Notes: generated by a model not told the origin, from the sequence alone. 64,000 bases of DNA from Heterohyrax brucei (GCA_028571685.1 CM053142.1:65621296-65685295); one strand, 5' to 3'; positions 33,369 to 46,782 are shown, counted from the first letter of the stretch. Numbers and translations are program-made.

Positions 33369-36300
33369 ATGGCAGCAGTGAACACATACCTATCAATAAT
33401 TACATTGAATGTGAATGGACTGAATGCTCCAGTAAAGAGACACCTAGTGTCATCTTGGATCAAAAGACACGACCCATCCATATGCTGTCTACAAGAAACT
33501 CACTTGAGACCTAAAGACAGGAACAAACTGAAAATTAAAGGATGGAAGAATATATATCAAGCTAACAATGAACAAAGAAGAGCAGGGGTGGCAATTCTAA
33601 TCTCAGACAAAATCAATTTTAATGTCAAATCCACCATCATGGACAAAGATGGTCACTATTTATTGCTGAAAGGTTCAGTACATAAGCAAGACTTAACTAT
33701 ATTAAATATTTACATACCTAATGTCAGAGCACCTAAATATGTCGAAGAAACACTGACTACGCTCAAAAGAGAGTTAGATGACTCCACAATAATAGTGGGA
33801 GACTTTAACACTCCACTCTCATTACTAGACAGATCATCTAGAAAAAAGCTGAGTAAAGATACACAAGACCTCATTGACACAATTAACCAACTAAACCTCA
33901 CTGATATATACAGAACTTTCCACCGATCAGCAGACAACTACACCTTCTTCTCCAGTGCACATGGAATATTCTTCAGAACTGACCATGTGATAGGCCATAA
34001 TGCAATGCTCAACAAAATCCATACCATTGAACTATTACAAAGCATCTTCTCAGATCATAAAGCCATCAAAGTTGAAATCAATAGCAGAAAAACAGAGATA
34101 GAAAGTGGAACTCTTGGAAACTGAACAACATCTTGCTCAAAAAAACATGGGTTATAGAGGAAATCAAGGATGAATTAAAGAAATTCATGGATTCCAATGA
34201 GAACAAAAACACTTCCTACCAGAACCTATGGGATACAGCTAAAGCAGTGCTCAGAGGTCTGTTTATCTCCATAAATGCACACATCTGGAAGGAAGAAAGA
34301 AACCAAATCAAGGAACTAACTCTACAGCTTGAACAAGTAGAAAGAGAACAACAGAGGAACCCCTCAGGCACCAGAAGAAAGGAGATCATAAAGATTAGAG
34401 CAGAGCTAAATGAATTAGAGAATAGAAAAACAATTCAAAAAATTGAAAAGACGAAAAGCTGGTTTTCTGAAAAGATCAACAAAATTGATAAACCACTGGC
34501 TAAACTTAGTAAAGAAAAGCAGGAAAGGAAACAAATAACCCAAATTAGAAATGAGAGGGGAGTTGTCACCACAGATGCAACATAAATCAAAAATATCATA
34601 ACACAATACTATGAAAGACTGTACTCTAACAAAATTGAAAACCTAGGGGAAATAGACCAATTCCTTGACTCATATACCACCTACCCAAATTATCACAACG
34701 TGAAGGAAGCAGAACAACTTAATAAACCCATCACAGAGGAAGAGATTGAAAAGGTCATCAAAACACTGCAAACCAAAAAAAGTCTGGGCCCAGATGGCTT
34801 CACGGCAGAATTCTACCAAGCATTTAGAGAAGAGTTATCCCCAATACTTTTGAGACTATTTCACAGTATAGAAAGGGATGGAGTACTCCCAAACTCATTC
34901 TATGAAGCCAGCATAACCCTGATACCTACGCCAGGGAAAGATCCAACAAAGACAGAGAACTACAGACCGATATCACTCATGAACCAAGATGCAAAAATCT
35001 TCAACAAAATTCTTGCCAACAGAATACAACAACATATCAAGAAAATAATCCATCATGACCAAGTGGGATTCATACCAGGGATGCAAGGCTGGTTCAACAT
35101 CAGGAAAACAATTAATGTGATAAACCACATAAATAACACAAAAGACAAGGATCACCTGATTTTGTCCATTGATGCAGAAAAGGCATTTGATAAAGCCCAA
35201 CACCCACTGATGCTAAAAACTCTTAGCAAAATGGGCATAGACGGCAAATTCCTCAACACAATAAGGGCCATTTATACAAAGCCAGTTGCTCACATCATTC
35301 TGAATGGAGAGAGACTGAAAGACTTTCCCTTGAGATCAGGAACTAGACAAGGATGCCCACTCTCACCTCTCCTAGTCAACATTGTGCTAGAAGTTCTAGC
35401 CAGAGCAATTAGACAAGACAAAGAAATAAAGGGCATCTGCATCAGCAAAGAGGAAGTTAAAATCTCTCTGTTCGCAGATGATATAATTGTATATGCAGAG
35501 AACCCCAAGGAATCTATAAGTAAGCTACTCAAACTGATGAAGAGTTCAGCAAAGTCTCAGGATACAAGATAGACATAAGTAAATCAGTAGGATTCCTTTA
35601 TACCAACAATGAGACTGTTAAGGAGGAAATTATCAAATCAATACCATTTACAATAGCCCCTGAGAAGATAAAGTACCTAGGAATTAATCTAACCAGAGAA
35701 ACAACAGACCTTTACAAAGAGAACTACAAGCCCTTACTACAAGAAACTAAAAGAGACTTAGATAAATGGAAAAACCTACCCTGCTCATGGATAGGAAGAC
35801 TTAACATTGTGAAAATGTCTATTTTACCCAAAGCAATTTATTTATATAATGCAATCTCAATACAAACTCCAGCATCATTTTTTAATGAGATGGAGAAAGA
35901 AATCACCAATTTTGTTTGGAAAGGGAAGAAGCCCCGCATAAGTAAGGTACTACTAAAGAAGAAGAACACACTGGGAGGCCTCTCATTACGCGACCTTAGA
36001 ACATACTACACTGCACAGTGGTCAAAACAGCCTGGTACTAGTACAAGAACAGACAGATCGATCAATGGAACAGAAATGAGACCCCAGAGATGACACCATC
36101 TGCCTATGAACAGTTGATATTCAACAAAGGCCCTAAGACATTAAACTGGGGTAAAAACTGTCTCTTCAACAAATGGTGCTGGCAAAATTGGTTATCCATC
36201 TGCAATAAACTGAATCAAGATCCGTATCTTACACCTTACATAAAAACCTAAATAAAAACCTGGATAAAAGACCTAAATATCAAACCTAAAACGATAAAGC

Positions 36301-37202
36301 TCATCCAAGAAAAGGTAGGAACAACAATGGAAGTTTTAATACACAATGAGGACAGACTCCAAAATCTGTCAAAGAAACCTCAATCAACAGAAGAGAAAGT
36401 AGATAAATGGGAACTATTAAGAATCAAACACTTTTGCTCATCCAAAGACTTTATTAATAGAATTAAAAGAACACCCACAGAATGGGAAAAAATATTTGGC
36501 AACTCTATGTCAGACTGACGCCTGCCTGATCTCCATAATCTATAAGATACTACAAAATATCAATAAGAAGAAGATAAACCATCCAATTAAGCGATGGGCA
36601 AAGGAGATGGACAGACACTTCACTAAAGAGGAGATCCAGGCAGCCAAAAAACATATGCGGACATGTTCACGATCTTTAGTTATTAAAGAAATTCAAATGA
36701 AGACAACAATGAGATACCATCTCACCCCAATAAGGTTGGCCATAATCCAGAAAACACAAAATAACAAATGCTGGAGAGGCTGTGGAGAAAGTGGAACCCT
36801 CCTACACTGTTGGTGGGGTTGGAAAATGGTCCAGCCTCTTTGGAAGGCAATCTGGCGCTTCCTTAAAAAATGGATATCGATATACCATTTGACCCAGTAA
36901 TTCCACTACTTGGAATATATCCCACAGATTCAAGGCCTTTCACACCAACAGACACATGCACCAGAATGTTTACTACAGCACAGTCCACGATAGCAAAAAG
37001 ATCGAATCAACCCAGATGCCCAACAATAGAAGAATGGATAGGTAAACTATGGTACATATACTCAATGGAGGACTACACAGTGATAAAGAATAACAATGAT
37101 TCCAGGAAACATCTCCTAACCTGGTTTCAACTGGAAGACATTATGTTGAGTGAAAGTAGTCAGCGACAAAGGGACAAATACTGTATGAGACCTCTACGAT
37201 AA
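33369..37202 (+). pseudogene. L1 ORF2 remnant (endonuclease / reverse transcriptase), about seven lesions
   Basis: 33369-34124 (251 residues) is a nearly whole APE-type endonuclease: TLNVNGLN near the start, CLQETH, VGDFNT and FSDHKA keep the catalytic Asn, Glu, Asp and His positions. 34700-35572 holds the reverse transcriptase with [37 protein letters not shown] and the FADD catalytic box. Lesions: frameshift ~34100, stop at 34583-34585, frameshift ~35530, frameshift ~36015, stop at 36249-36251 (made by a local ATAAAAACC duplication), frameshifts ~36515 and ~36880. The C-terminal Cys-rich part (CWRGCGESGTLLHCWW) is readable at 36496-36900. The stop is at 37200-37202. Confidence 0.92.
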
Positions 37203-38249
37203 GACCTCAAAAACAGACTTGCGTATAGAAGAAAAGACTCTTTGACAGATGCAAGGGGAGGGAGGGAAGGTGAGGGGGGCAGGGTTTAGTTTAGATAGTT
37301 ACTAGAAATCTAGTTGGGAGAAAGCGGTAATAGCACACATTAGAAACAAGAACAACATTAAGTGGACTTCAGCATAACTTGAGTACTCCTTCCATCTTGA
37401 CTCAATACTGCAAAGATAGAGTAGCTGGGGCAGGTGGCGGGGGACCATGCTCTTAGGCGAATTCCAGGCCAATTGGTAGAACTAGCGTTTTGCTAAGAGA
37501 GCTCTCTGCACCCCACATTGGTGAGTGGTGTCTGGGGTCTTAAAAGCTGCCACGCTGCTATCCGAGGACACAGCAAATGGTCCCAACTCAGCAGGAGCGG
37601 ATGCTCACTGAGGACCAAAATGACATGCGGTAAAGACAACCGAGAAGACAGAGAGACCCACAAGAGTAGGTGCCTACATCGACTTGGGACCGGAAGAACT
37701 GGATGGTGCCTGGCCACCACCAATCATTGCCATGATGGAGCTCACAGAGAGGAGTCTCACTGGCAACACAAGAATAAAAAGTGGTGCATCATGAGATCTC
37801 CACTACAAGACCTCAATTGATGGTCCAGCGGTTTTGGGGTTCCTCTGAGAGCATGGCCCCCGGCCCTGATACTGCCCTTTCCCATAAATTATAACAAAGG
37901 TCCACTCTTTGGACAGGAATGGATTGGACTTGGCAATGCAGAGTAACCATATATTGGAAGCACTTTGTGGTTCTATACATCTACAGGATATCATCTTGCT
38001 GACCTCTGGCTGGAGGAAGGGGAGTGGACGGAGAGGAGGGGAAAGGAGGTTGTTGGGAGGATGAGACATGTATGGAGCAGAGAGGAATAGTGTGCAGTCA
38101 CCGGACAGGGAGAGTAGTGGAAGCTGCATATAGGTGGGCATGTAAATTTATACGTGAATGTTCATTTTCACTCAGTTACATTAAATAAAAATAAAAAATA
38201 AAAACAAACAAACAAATAAATAAATAAATATAAACAAATAATGAACAGT

Positions 38250-39579
38250 GCTTCATCAACAATTACAACTAAAACCCCCAAGCCTCAATGACTCTACAAG
38301 TTAACAGTAAAAATAAGAGGATCAGGAACTCAGGACTTTTGACTTACAGGTTCATTCCACATCTAAAAGGCTAGACTGATTCCATTTATGACAGCTATCT
38401 TCAGATCATAAGGATCTATAGAAGAAAAACTGGTAATACCAGTATGTGTTTCTTCTTGTTAATAGATTAATTTCTTTCTCTTCTATTTTCATTCTTTGAA
38501 CTGTAGTTACTTTCCACAGCTCTTTTTCTACCATAGGACATGCACTGTTTTAGACATTATCATCATCACCTTGCACAAGCATCTAGGAATTTGTTTTGTT
38601 AAGGAGGAAATCAACACCTGAAAATGCATGACAGCTAAAACTGGTACTACCTCTATATCCTGTATACCATTGTCTGAGATTGTAGAAACAACTTTTTGAC
38701 CTGAAAGGCTGTTTAAATACAACAAATGGGAGGATCATGGCTCAATATACTTTGGTGAATTAAATTGGTCACTTCAGAAATAAACTTAATGTTCTGCAGC
38801 TGGCTGTCCCAATTTAAAATGTAACTTTTGTAACATTGTGGGAGAGGGAATGCTAGTAGTATCAGATGTCTGGAAGTAAATATGAACTTAGTGACTTTTG
38901 TAAACCCTGTTTTTGAGGTTGTTTCCCACCTACATATAACCATTTTTATACACTGGTTAACCAGGAGTCCAGCTGCAGGAATGTTTGGATGTTTCCTTGT
39001 GGCAGGAATTCATCATCAGTTTTCTCTGTCACTCCTCAAAGACCCTTTTATAGATGAACTAGTTAGTGACGATAACTCAACAATGGCTAAAAATTCCCGA
39101 TGGATCTAAAACTTTATAAACCTACAGCAGAAAACAATGATGCCTGTCAATCTCTCCTGATAACCATATTAGCAATGACTGAGAACACAGAAGTGACTGG
39201 AATGAAAAATTGGAAAGTTTGACACAGCTTGCACAGAATGGTGCCAGAATTATCTTCATCAAAATGCTAACATATTTGGTGTAAATATAAATGGAATTTA
39301 AGTGGGAAATCATTTAAAATCACTTTGTTGTGGGTAGCATAAATTACTTTGGGGGTTTATATAGAATATTGCACTTCAGATGAGGCCCCTTGTATTATAA
39401 TAAGACTAAGTGGGAGCTTAGCCATTCTGAAAAGTAAAACAAAATCTTTTAGACTGCACTTTATAATACACCATTTACATAAATCTTTTCTTTTGCTAAA
39501 TCACTTTTAATAATCGATGTTTTAACTTCTTTCTGACATTCACTATGTGTACCTAACAGTCAGTGATTTTTGCCTCTAA
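38250..39579. other. FERRY3: Intron DNA, no repeat or gene identified
   Basis: Mostly non-repetitive intron. The overlapping 60-75-residue frames on both strands have no family resemblance. Confidence 0.45.
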
Positions 39580-39868
39580 TTCTTTGGACAGGAATGGATT
39601 GCACTTGGCGACACAGAGTGGCCATATCATGTGTGCACTTTATGGTTCTATGCATCTAGAGGATGTTGTTCTGCTGACCTCTTACTGGAGGTGGGGGAGT
39701 GGGCGGAAAGGAGGGGACAGGAGATTGTTAGGAGGATAAGACATGTATGGAGCAGAGAGGAAGAGTGTGCTGTCACCGGGCAGGGAGAACAGTGGGAGCT
39801 GCATTTAGATGGGCAGGCAAATTTATATGGGAATGTACATTTTCATTCAATCATAATTAAAAAAAAAT
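39580..39868 (+). mobile_element. L1 3' end, 5'-truncated, plus strand
   Basis: TCTTTGGACAGGAATGGATT, GACATGTATGGAGCAGAGAG and TGTACATTTTCATTCAATCA match the last ~280 bp of the L1 at 30985-38240, followed by an A9 tail. Confidence 0.9.
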
Positions 39869-39869
39869 A

Positions 39870-40348
39870 CTTCTTGTGTTACCTCAAGACAAGCATGCAC
39901 ACAGCTGCTGATGTGGGTGCTTCATCACCACCTGCTCCCCTAGAATGACCAGTCTGCACTCATTTTCTTTCTCTCTTTTTTTTGAGGAGGAGTGAGAGGT
40001 TCCTTTGCTCCTCCAGACTACTGAAGTTCAGTTTTAATTTTTTGTATTATTTATACAGCTTATCCCCCAAGCTGATTTTTATGTGGGTTAGGAACAAAAG
40101 CAGGAGGAAAATCAGAGGCCCATGGAGATTTTTTTCAAATTAAAAATGTCAAGTAAAATAGAGCACATAATGAAACGAATGAATGGCTATGGCATACTTT
40201 AATTGTAGAAGCCAATACTGTCTTATAAAAAGAGCATTCTTACAAAATTTTAACCTGGGGCTGGCTTATTCCTGTCATCCAGCATCTCTTTCCTTTACTT
40301 ATTCATGCATACTCAGAGAATGTAGTTTTAATGTTAGCCTAAGCCACC
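39870..40348. other. FERRY3: Intron DNA, nothing identified
   Basis: No recognised repeat or coding signal. Confidence 0.4.
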
Positions 40349-40497
40349 TGTAGGAGCCCTTATGGTACAGTGTTTAAGAGCTATGGCTGCTATCAAAAGC
40401 TGAGCAGTCTGAATCCACTAGGCACTCCTTGGAAACCCTATGGGGCAGTTCTACTATGGGGTCATTATGAGCTAGAATCAACTTGATAGCAATTCTT
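40349..40497 (+). repeat. AfroSINE, antisense to FERRY3, diverged
   Basis: Head GGAGCCCTTATGGTACAGTG, body CACTCCTTGGAAACCCTATG, tail GTCATTATGAGCTAGAATCA; small internal deletions. Confidence 0.85.
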
Positions 40498-40848
40498 CTT
40501 TAAAGCCAACTATAAATGTAGAGGTGAATCTAATGCTATTTAAAAACGGAGAAGAAAAAAAGGAGGAGGAGAAACAGGCAGTGAGGTCCATGTCTTAACA
40601 AAAGCTAAAGATTATTTTGCTTTCCAGTTTATGTGCTGTAGGTCAATGCTGTAATTATCTAAACATTTACCATTAAGGATTATTCATTGTTTTGTATTAT
40701 ATGTTGTATTACATTACAAATATAGCACTCAATTTTATTAACCACATAGAAGATGTACAGGTCCTTGTAAAAAAATAGTGTTTTTACAATGTAAAGGGGA
40801 TTGTCATTATAATGTAATATTGAGAGTTAAAATATTCATGCTATTACT

Positions 40849-41052
40849 GTTGCTAGTTGCTGTCCAGTAGATTCCAACTCACAGAGCCCCCATGTGTGCA
40901 GAGTAGTACTGCTCCACAGGGTTTTCAAGGCTGTGACATTTCAGAGGCAGATTGCCAGGGATTTCTTCAGAGGTATTTCTGGACGGGTTCACACTGTCAA
41001 CCTCTCATCTGATAGCCAAGCAGTAAACTTTCTGTGCCACTCAGGGACTCCT
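40849..41052 (-). repeat. AfroSINE long variant, sense, 41 bp from an exon donor
   Basis: GTTGCTAGTTGCTGTCCAGT, ATTCCAACTCACAGAGCCCC, the long block TTTTCAAGGCTGTGACATTT, and the head ending TTTCTGTGCCACTCAGGGA. It lies just downstream of the 41093-41295 exon in the gene's own direction. Confidence 0.85.
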
Positions 41053-41062
41053 TACATATTCA

Positions 41063-41314
<252 letters not shown>

Positions 41315-41420
41315 TCATGCTTTTTACATGCATAAATCATATTCATCAATAGCCTTGCTAAATAACTGCAAAGCTAAAAGGAGAATAGAAAAGGTATATC
41401 AGGAACCTATCTAGGGATCA

Positions 41421-41580
41421 GAAACCCTAGTGGCACAGTAGTTAAGTGCTACAACTGCTAACTGAAAGCTCAGCAGTTTGAATCTGCTAGGCGCTCCTTG
41501 GAAACTCTACCGGACAGCTGTACTCTGTCTATGGGGTCACTTAGAGTTAGAATAGACTTGATGGCACTGGGATTGGTTTG
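41421..41580 (+). repeat. AfroSINE, antisense, 126 bp from an exon acceptor
   Basis: Head GAAACCCTAGTGGCACAGTA, B-box region GCAGTTTGAATCTG, body GCGCTCCTTGGAAACTCTAC, tail GATGGCACTGGGATTGG. Confidence 0.88.
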
Positions 41581-42049
41581 GTTATCTGGGGATCAGGAAG
41601 CTACTAAGGTTACTACTGCTTAATTCTTGGAAGGAATGAGACACAAAAAATAGGCAATAGCCATTTTTGCATTAAGTTTATTAATGGATATGAAGTGATC
41701 ACTAAGAAGTAAATCAAATCAATACCATTATCTCTATTTTGACGTAGGAACTTAAAATGCCCTGTGTAACTCACACTTAGCATGTAAAACCATGTTATGT
41801 GTCTTCCTTATTCTTAAATCTGTTGTCCGTCTTTCAATTATGGGCCCGGTCTCTATCCAGTTAGTTGTTAAGGACAGAAACAGACGAGAATCTGTCCTTA
41901 ATTTCTTCCTTTCTCTAATTGCCTATTCCTCAGCGCCTAATCCAATCCCTGACCAAATGTTTACAGTTCTGTATCCAATAAATATCCCAAATCTATGTGT
42001 TCTATTTTTATGGCTATCATCCCAGTTTACGCCAGCATCATCTCTCACC

Positions 42050-42665
42050 TAGGTTTTTCTGTAATAAACTCTCAACTGATCTCCCTTCATCCATTCCTGC
42101 ACACCTATAAATCATTTTCTCCTAGCAGCCAAAGTGATATAAATGTAAACCAAATTTTATCACTTCTCTGCTAAAGTCTTCCAATAGGCCACATTATATT
42201 CAGCACAAAATCCAAAATCCAGGCCTGTATAATCTGAGCCATCCCCATCTCTCCAACATCTTCTTGTCTTACTCTCCTTTATGCTCTAGCCACAGAGGCT
42301 CTTGTTCATGTATTCAAATGTGCAAAGTTTATTCTCAATTCAGGGCTGCTGCTTAAAATGTTTTTCTCCAAGATTCTCACAAGTCTGATTTATTTTCATT
42401 CATCACATCTCAGCTTAAATGTCATCTCCTCAGACAGATCTTTCTTGTCTACCCACGCAATCCAGGACAATCCACCGCACTCTTGTACATTATTCTGTTT
42501 TCTTTTCCTCTAAGCACTGAAATATTTTGTTTGTTCATGTAGATTTATGTAGTTTAAGCTGCATGATTACAGAGATTTTTTTGATCTATCCTGTTTGATG
42601 TTCTATCTCTGTACACATAACAGTACCTGGTGTGTAGAAAGTACTCAGTAAATACTGTTGAAAGA
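42050..42665 (+). repeat. L2 LINE 3' part, plus strand
   Basis: It has the familiar L2 phrases CTTAAATGTCATCTCCTCAG, ACAGATCTTTCTTGTCTACC and a terminal GTGTGTAGAAAGTACTCAGT with AAATACTGTTGAAAG. The match may begin somewhat earlier (~41930). Old and non-coding. Confidence 0.75.
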
Positions 42666-42835
42666 GTAGATGGTTTAGACTGACTGCTGGGGCAGTGTTC
42701 CTAAGGCCTTTAAAATCCATCTCCCTACAATCACTCCATTTTTTATGTACTCCCACTAGCCAAGAAAAGTTTCATCACTGTTACTTTCTATAGCTTCTAC
42801 TGCTATAAATAAACAAAATATAAAACATATAATAT

Positions 42836-42966
42836 GTTGCTGTCATGTCAGTTATGACTCATTATGACTACTGGACAGAGCAGAACTGCCTCATAAGGTT
42901 TCCAATGAGCGGCTGTGACATTTGAACTGTGGAACTTTGCTTAGCAGCCATGTTCTTAACCACTGC
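42836..42966 (-). repeat. AfroSINE, minus strand, diverged
   Basis: GTCAGTTATGACTCATTATG, CAGAACTGCCTCATAAGGTT, and TTAGCAGCCATGTTCTTAAC with CACTGC. Confidence 0.75.
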
Positions 42967-43169
42967 ATTGATTTTAGCAAGTACACATCTCTCACTAGAA
43001 ATTCTGGTATCTCTTTTTAGGAAAGCTTTGCTCTTTTCTTTTCTACCACTAACCACTGGCCACACAAATTTTGCTCCTTCTTGGTTCAAAGTCATTATCT
43101 TGGGATTTCACTTAGTAAGCACACTTAAAAATACTCAATATACTTTAGCACAGTGTTTAACTTCTTAGT

Positions 43170-45178
43170 CACTGGTGAACTTAAGCTGTTCCTATGGATA
43201 CCATTGACAGGTACAGGCAAAAGTTTATGCTTGTTTTAACTTCAGCAAGTTAAAGAAATTAGACAAGAAAAACAAGTAACAGTGATAGATACACACATAC
43301 ATTAAAAACAAAACAAAACTACATAATGGAACAGTAATGAGAGAATCATAAGGAATTGTATAGTTTAATTTCCCAGGAACTCTCCAAAAGACACACATTG
43401 CTTATTGGAATACTGAGGGACTGTCTGAGACAATATCCTTCTGAGCCCAATGAAGTCCATGACTTCCTACGCTCTTATCAGTAACTCAGACAATAGAAGC
43501 CACAGAACCCTTTGGAGCAGTGGTTCAGCAGGAAGGTAAATAAATTTAATGAACAAGAGTCAGAAACTGCTAATGCCCAAGTTGGCACTGATTTGCTCGA
43601 CCTTAAGAGTTGGCAGGAATCAAATATGATGATATAGTAAAAAAAGGACTAGACTGGGTGCTAAAGAAGATCTGGTCTCTAGCACTTATTAACTGAGTGA
43701 TCTTGGGCAAGGCAATTCAATTTATGGATTTCCCCTCTGTTACTTCAAGTAGAAAATGGGAAATACAATACATATCTGCTTTTCTCACAAGACTGTTGTG
43801 AGAACGAGGTGATATAAACTATAATACTTAAATAATGATAAACTTCTACTGGTTTCAAAAATACATAAATAGAATTATTTTTCTCAGTAGTTTTAAAAAG
43901 TGTTAAAAATTTAAAAGAATTGATGATTTGGGTCTTTTTTCATCTCTGGTAAGTTTCCTGGAGGTACAGCCATCCCTTAAATGGAAATCTAACTGAATAG
44001 TTTGACATTCCTTTTCTACTCAGACTTATGACATGTCCTACTGATACGGTGATAGTAATGAGATAATGGACTTTTTCACAAAGAAGTTACAAAAGAAAAT
44101 GCTGATATGGCAATTAAGAGTTAAGTTAGCAAAGAAATCAGTACTGCCAGAATAGACAATAAGATTGGTACATTTTAAGAAAGCCACAAAATCTGGATAA
44201 TTTAAATTTGGACCTATGGAAAGAACTACAACAAATCCTGTCTCAATGGAGTATTTTTAGATGGAGAGGAGGATGGTTTCCTGTTCCACAAAGTGTAGGA
44301 AACGCATGTGGTGAGGCAATCCTGGCTCTAACATTATCCACTAAGGTAGGATAGCTGAAGGTGGGAGGAAGTTCGGAGGCTGATGACCACAAGCTAGTGG
44401 GCTGGGGCTGCCATGATGAGTACTAGACATGGGTATGATATTTACCTAGATTAAATGTAATGTGGCCTATATGTAGAAGGACTGGGAAAAGAAATGTGAG
44501 GGAACTACAGGAGGACCGAAACATAGTAAGAATATGGTTATTTCTGCAACAGTCAAGATATCAACTAGTTTAAAAGGCTTTTTACACTTTATACTTAGAA
44601 AGTGCACAAACAGGCCTACCTGTTCATGCCATGTTAGACAAACACTATTAAGTATCATCAGAGTATATTCATTCAGGAGGATCAAGAGACTGAATTTTTA
44701 TTTAAATAACACAGCCAAGAATAACAAAAGAAAAGGAAGCAAATCTGTGGGGAAATGGAAATAAGATTCTAGATCAGATGATCCAGATTCTTTCCATGAG
44801 TTCAACCATTTATATCTAAACAGGCAATTGTTTTACATTTTGAGGGAATAAAAGTTTCTTGGCTAATTTTTTAAGAAACAAGATGTAAGAGGAAATCTGT
44901 AGGAGCAAATAACTAAAAAAAGATGCAACTGTTTGAACAATTTTTCTTGTATAGACCAGGAAAACAGTCACTACTACTGTAAGAGTAAAGATTTAAATCA
45001 GAGAACATCTGTGAAAGTCTATTTACATATCTATATATACCGTACATGTAAAATGTTTCTAAGTCACATATTGACAAATGTTTTACAATGTTTACCATAA
45101 GAGTTGATGTTTCAAATCTATGATTTCAATGTACATGACTGTTACAAAAATAGTATTTTAAGATAAAACAACACTTAC
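43170..45178. other. FERRY3: Intron DNA with one MIR
   Basis: 43635-43850 reads as a plus-strand MIR (TGGTCTCTAGCACTTATTAA; GATCTTGGGCAAGGCAATTC; GTTGTGAGAACGAGGTGATA). Elsewhere nothing is identified. Confidence 0.5.
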
Positions 45179-45253
45179 CAGGTAATATATTTAAATAATT
45201 TCGATCAGTATTCTTAGTCTTATCATCACTTCCTCCATTTCGGTTTCCAGAAT
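45179..45253 (-). CDS. FERRY3: FERRY3 exon (residues ~388-413), short hydrophilic linker
   Basis: The exon is 75 nt. The acceptor tgaatag ends at 45254 and the donor GTAAGT starts at 45178. The 24 full codons read [20 protein letters not shown] then NILP. The Asn/Gly/Asp/Lys composition suggests a flexible linker between the N-terminal helical part and the C-terminal domain. The split codons (Asp in, Gly out) match both neighbouring exons. At 75 nt it is divisible by three and both borders share the same phase, so skipping it would keep the frame, which makes it a plausible cassette exon (inference). Confidence 0.92.
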
Positions 45254-45339
45254 CTATTCATAAGATAATGCAACATAAAAAAACACAGCAACACATTATC
45301 AACACACCTTAGACAATCACAACAGTAAAAATTTGCGAA

Positions 45340-45555
45340 CGACATTCTGCTACAGGCATTACACGGATGGTCTAGTTTAATTCTTACAAAATCCCTGTGA
45401 GGTAGGTACTAATATTATCTTAATTTTACTGAGGAAAACGAGGAAAGAGAGTCTTAAAAAGTTAATCAAGATACACAGATAAGTGGTAGAGCCAGTTCTT
45501 GACCCAGATACTCCATTCCAGATACTCAGATTTCTAATCCTTTGGTCTTAACCGC
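45340..45555 (-). repeat. MIR, minus strand
   Basis: Antisense MIR core: AATCCCTGTGAGGTAGGTAC, TTTTACTGAGGAAAACGAGG, GATAAGTGGTAGAGCCAGTT. Confidence 0.75.
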
Positions 45556-45559
45556 ATAA

Positions 45560-46027
45560 GACCTGCCAATAACCCTTCTTTTCCATCTGGGAAGCTCAGG
45601 ACATTAATTTAACTACACATAAAACAACCTCACTAGATAGTTGTAGTATGGTCATCTTTATTTTTAGAATCTGAATCTCTGTTGCTGACATACTGATTTA
45701 GGACTACAAATAAATGGTTAGCAGCACTGAGGATCACTTCACATTCAGTCCAGATTCATTATTTCTTATCTGACAGTACATAAAATTTACTTCATACAGA
45801 TGGGTAAGACTTTGTTTCAAATGTAACATTTCTTTTTCAGATATACAGTGGTTTTCCTTCCTAGAAGGCATGATGTAATTCAGAAGAATAAATGTTGGTA
45901 AAGTAAGAAACATCACTGTTGATCATACATTGTCATGGTTGAGCATCAATTACTGCACATATACATACATACTTTTAACAGAAGACAAATCTATTAGAAC
46001 TTATAAATGCAATAAGTATTGTATAGT
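45560..46027. other. FERRY3: Intron DNA, nothing identified
   Basis: No recognised repeat or coding signal. Confidence 0.4.
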
Positions 46028-46189
46028 TGGAAATCCTGGTAGTGTAGTGGGTTAAGTGCTACGTCTCCTAACCAAAAGGTCGGCAGTTCAAATCCACCAG
46101 GCACTCCTTGGAAGTTCTGTGAGGCAGTTCTACTCTGACCACTAGGATCGTTATGAGTTCAGACCCAACTTGACAGCAGTGGGTTTTAT
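46028..46189 (+). repeat. AfroSINE, well preserved, antisense
   Basis: GGAAATCCTGGTAGTGTAGT, CTAACCAAAAGGTCGGCAGT with the B-box GTTCAAATCC, CACTCCTTGGAAGTTCTGTG, and a tail ending GACAGCAGTGGGTTTTA. Confidence 0.9.
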
Positions 46190-46782
46190 TATATACTCAT
46201 TCCAATTAAAATCAGAACTATTTTGGAATGGCCTTCAGCATCAGAAAATCACCTCAAAACTGTCAGAACTTCAACTGTGTAAACTGAAAATGCCAAAAGA
46301 ACATCACAGTTTCAAAAAATTGTGAATAAAAGCAACTTAGTATTTTTACCCAGTGACTACTCTGATGAATTGACTTATAACACTGTCTGTTCTAATTGCA
46401 CATATTTTACAAATAGGGCAACAGAAGGCTATGTGTTGCTAGAATTCATATTTAATACTGTTTCTAATACAGAGCTACATAAATGCTACTGAACAAATAC
46501 AGAGTAATAGTACAGATGACAATGAATAGTAAGTAAGGACTCTAATTTTTCTCATGTGGGGTCTGAATAAACAGAGGTCCTCCTGAGTTAACAAGAGAAA
46601 ATATTCCATTCCCTGTTCCATGATTTAATGGTAACACCTGTCCAAAAATACAAAGAGAATGGCTGTTTTTTATTTTTGAAAAGTGTTTATAAAATGTCTG
46701 TCAAAATATATAATTTTTTTTACTTTTTATCATGAATTATAGAAACATAACGATGCCTAACACAACAATCACAGTCAAAAAC

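Larger units (their letters stand above)
30985..38240 (+). mobile_element. L1 LINE, 5'-complete, plus strand (antisense to FERRY3), inactive
   Basis: It begins at the L1 5' terminus (GGGGGGCGGAGTCAAGATGG) and ends in an AATAAA-rich tail at 38182-38240. In order: 5' UTR with two ~200-bp monomers, ORF1 remnant, a ~420-bp spacer, ORF2 remnant, and a ~1-kb 3' UTR. Conserved endonuclease and reverse-transcriptase motifs survive, but both ORFs are broken. Direct repeats cannot be resolved because both flanks are AAATA repeats. It lies in the 20.6-kb FERRY3 intron. Confidence 0.93.

Noticed and set aside
33369-34124. 251-residue open frame as a functional endonuclease gene
   Set aside because: It is the N-terminal part of L1 ORF2 in a copy with several downstream frameshifts and stops.
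38182-38240. Target-site duplication of the 30985-38240 L1
   Set aside because: Both flanks are AAATA repeats, so any match is uninformative.
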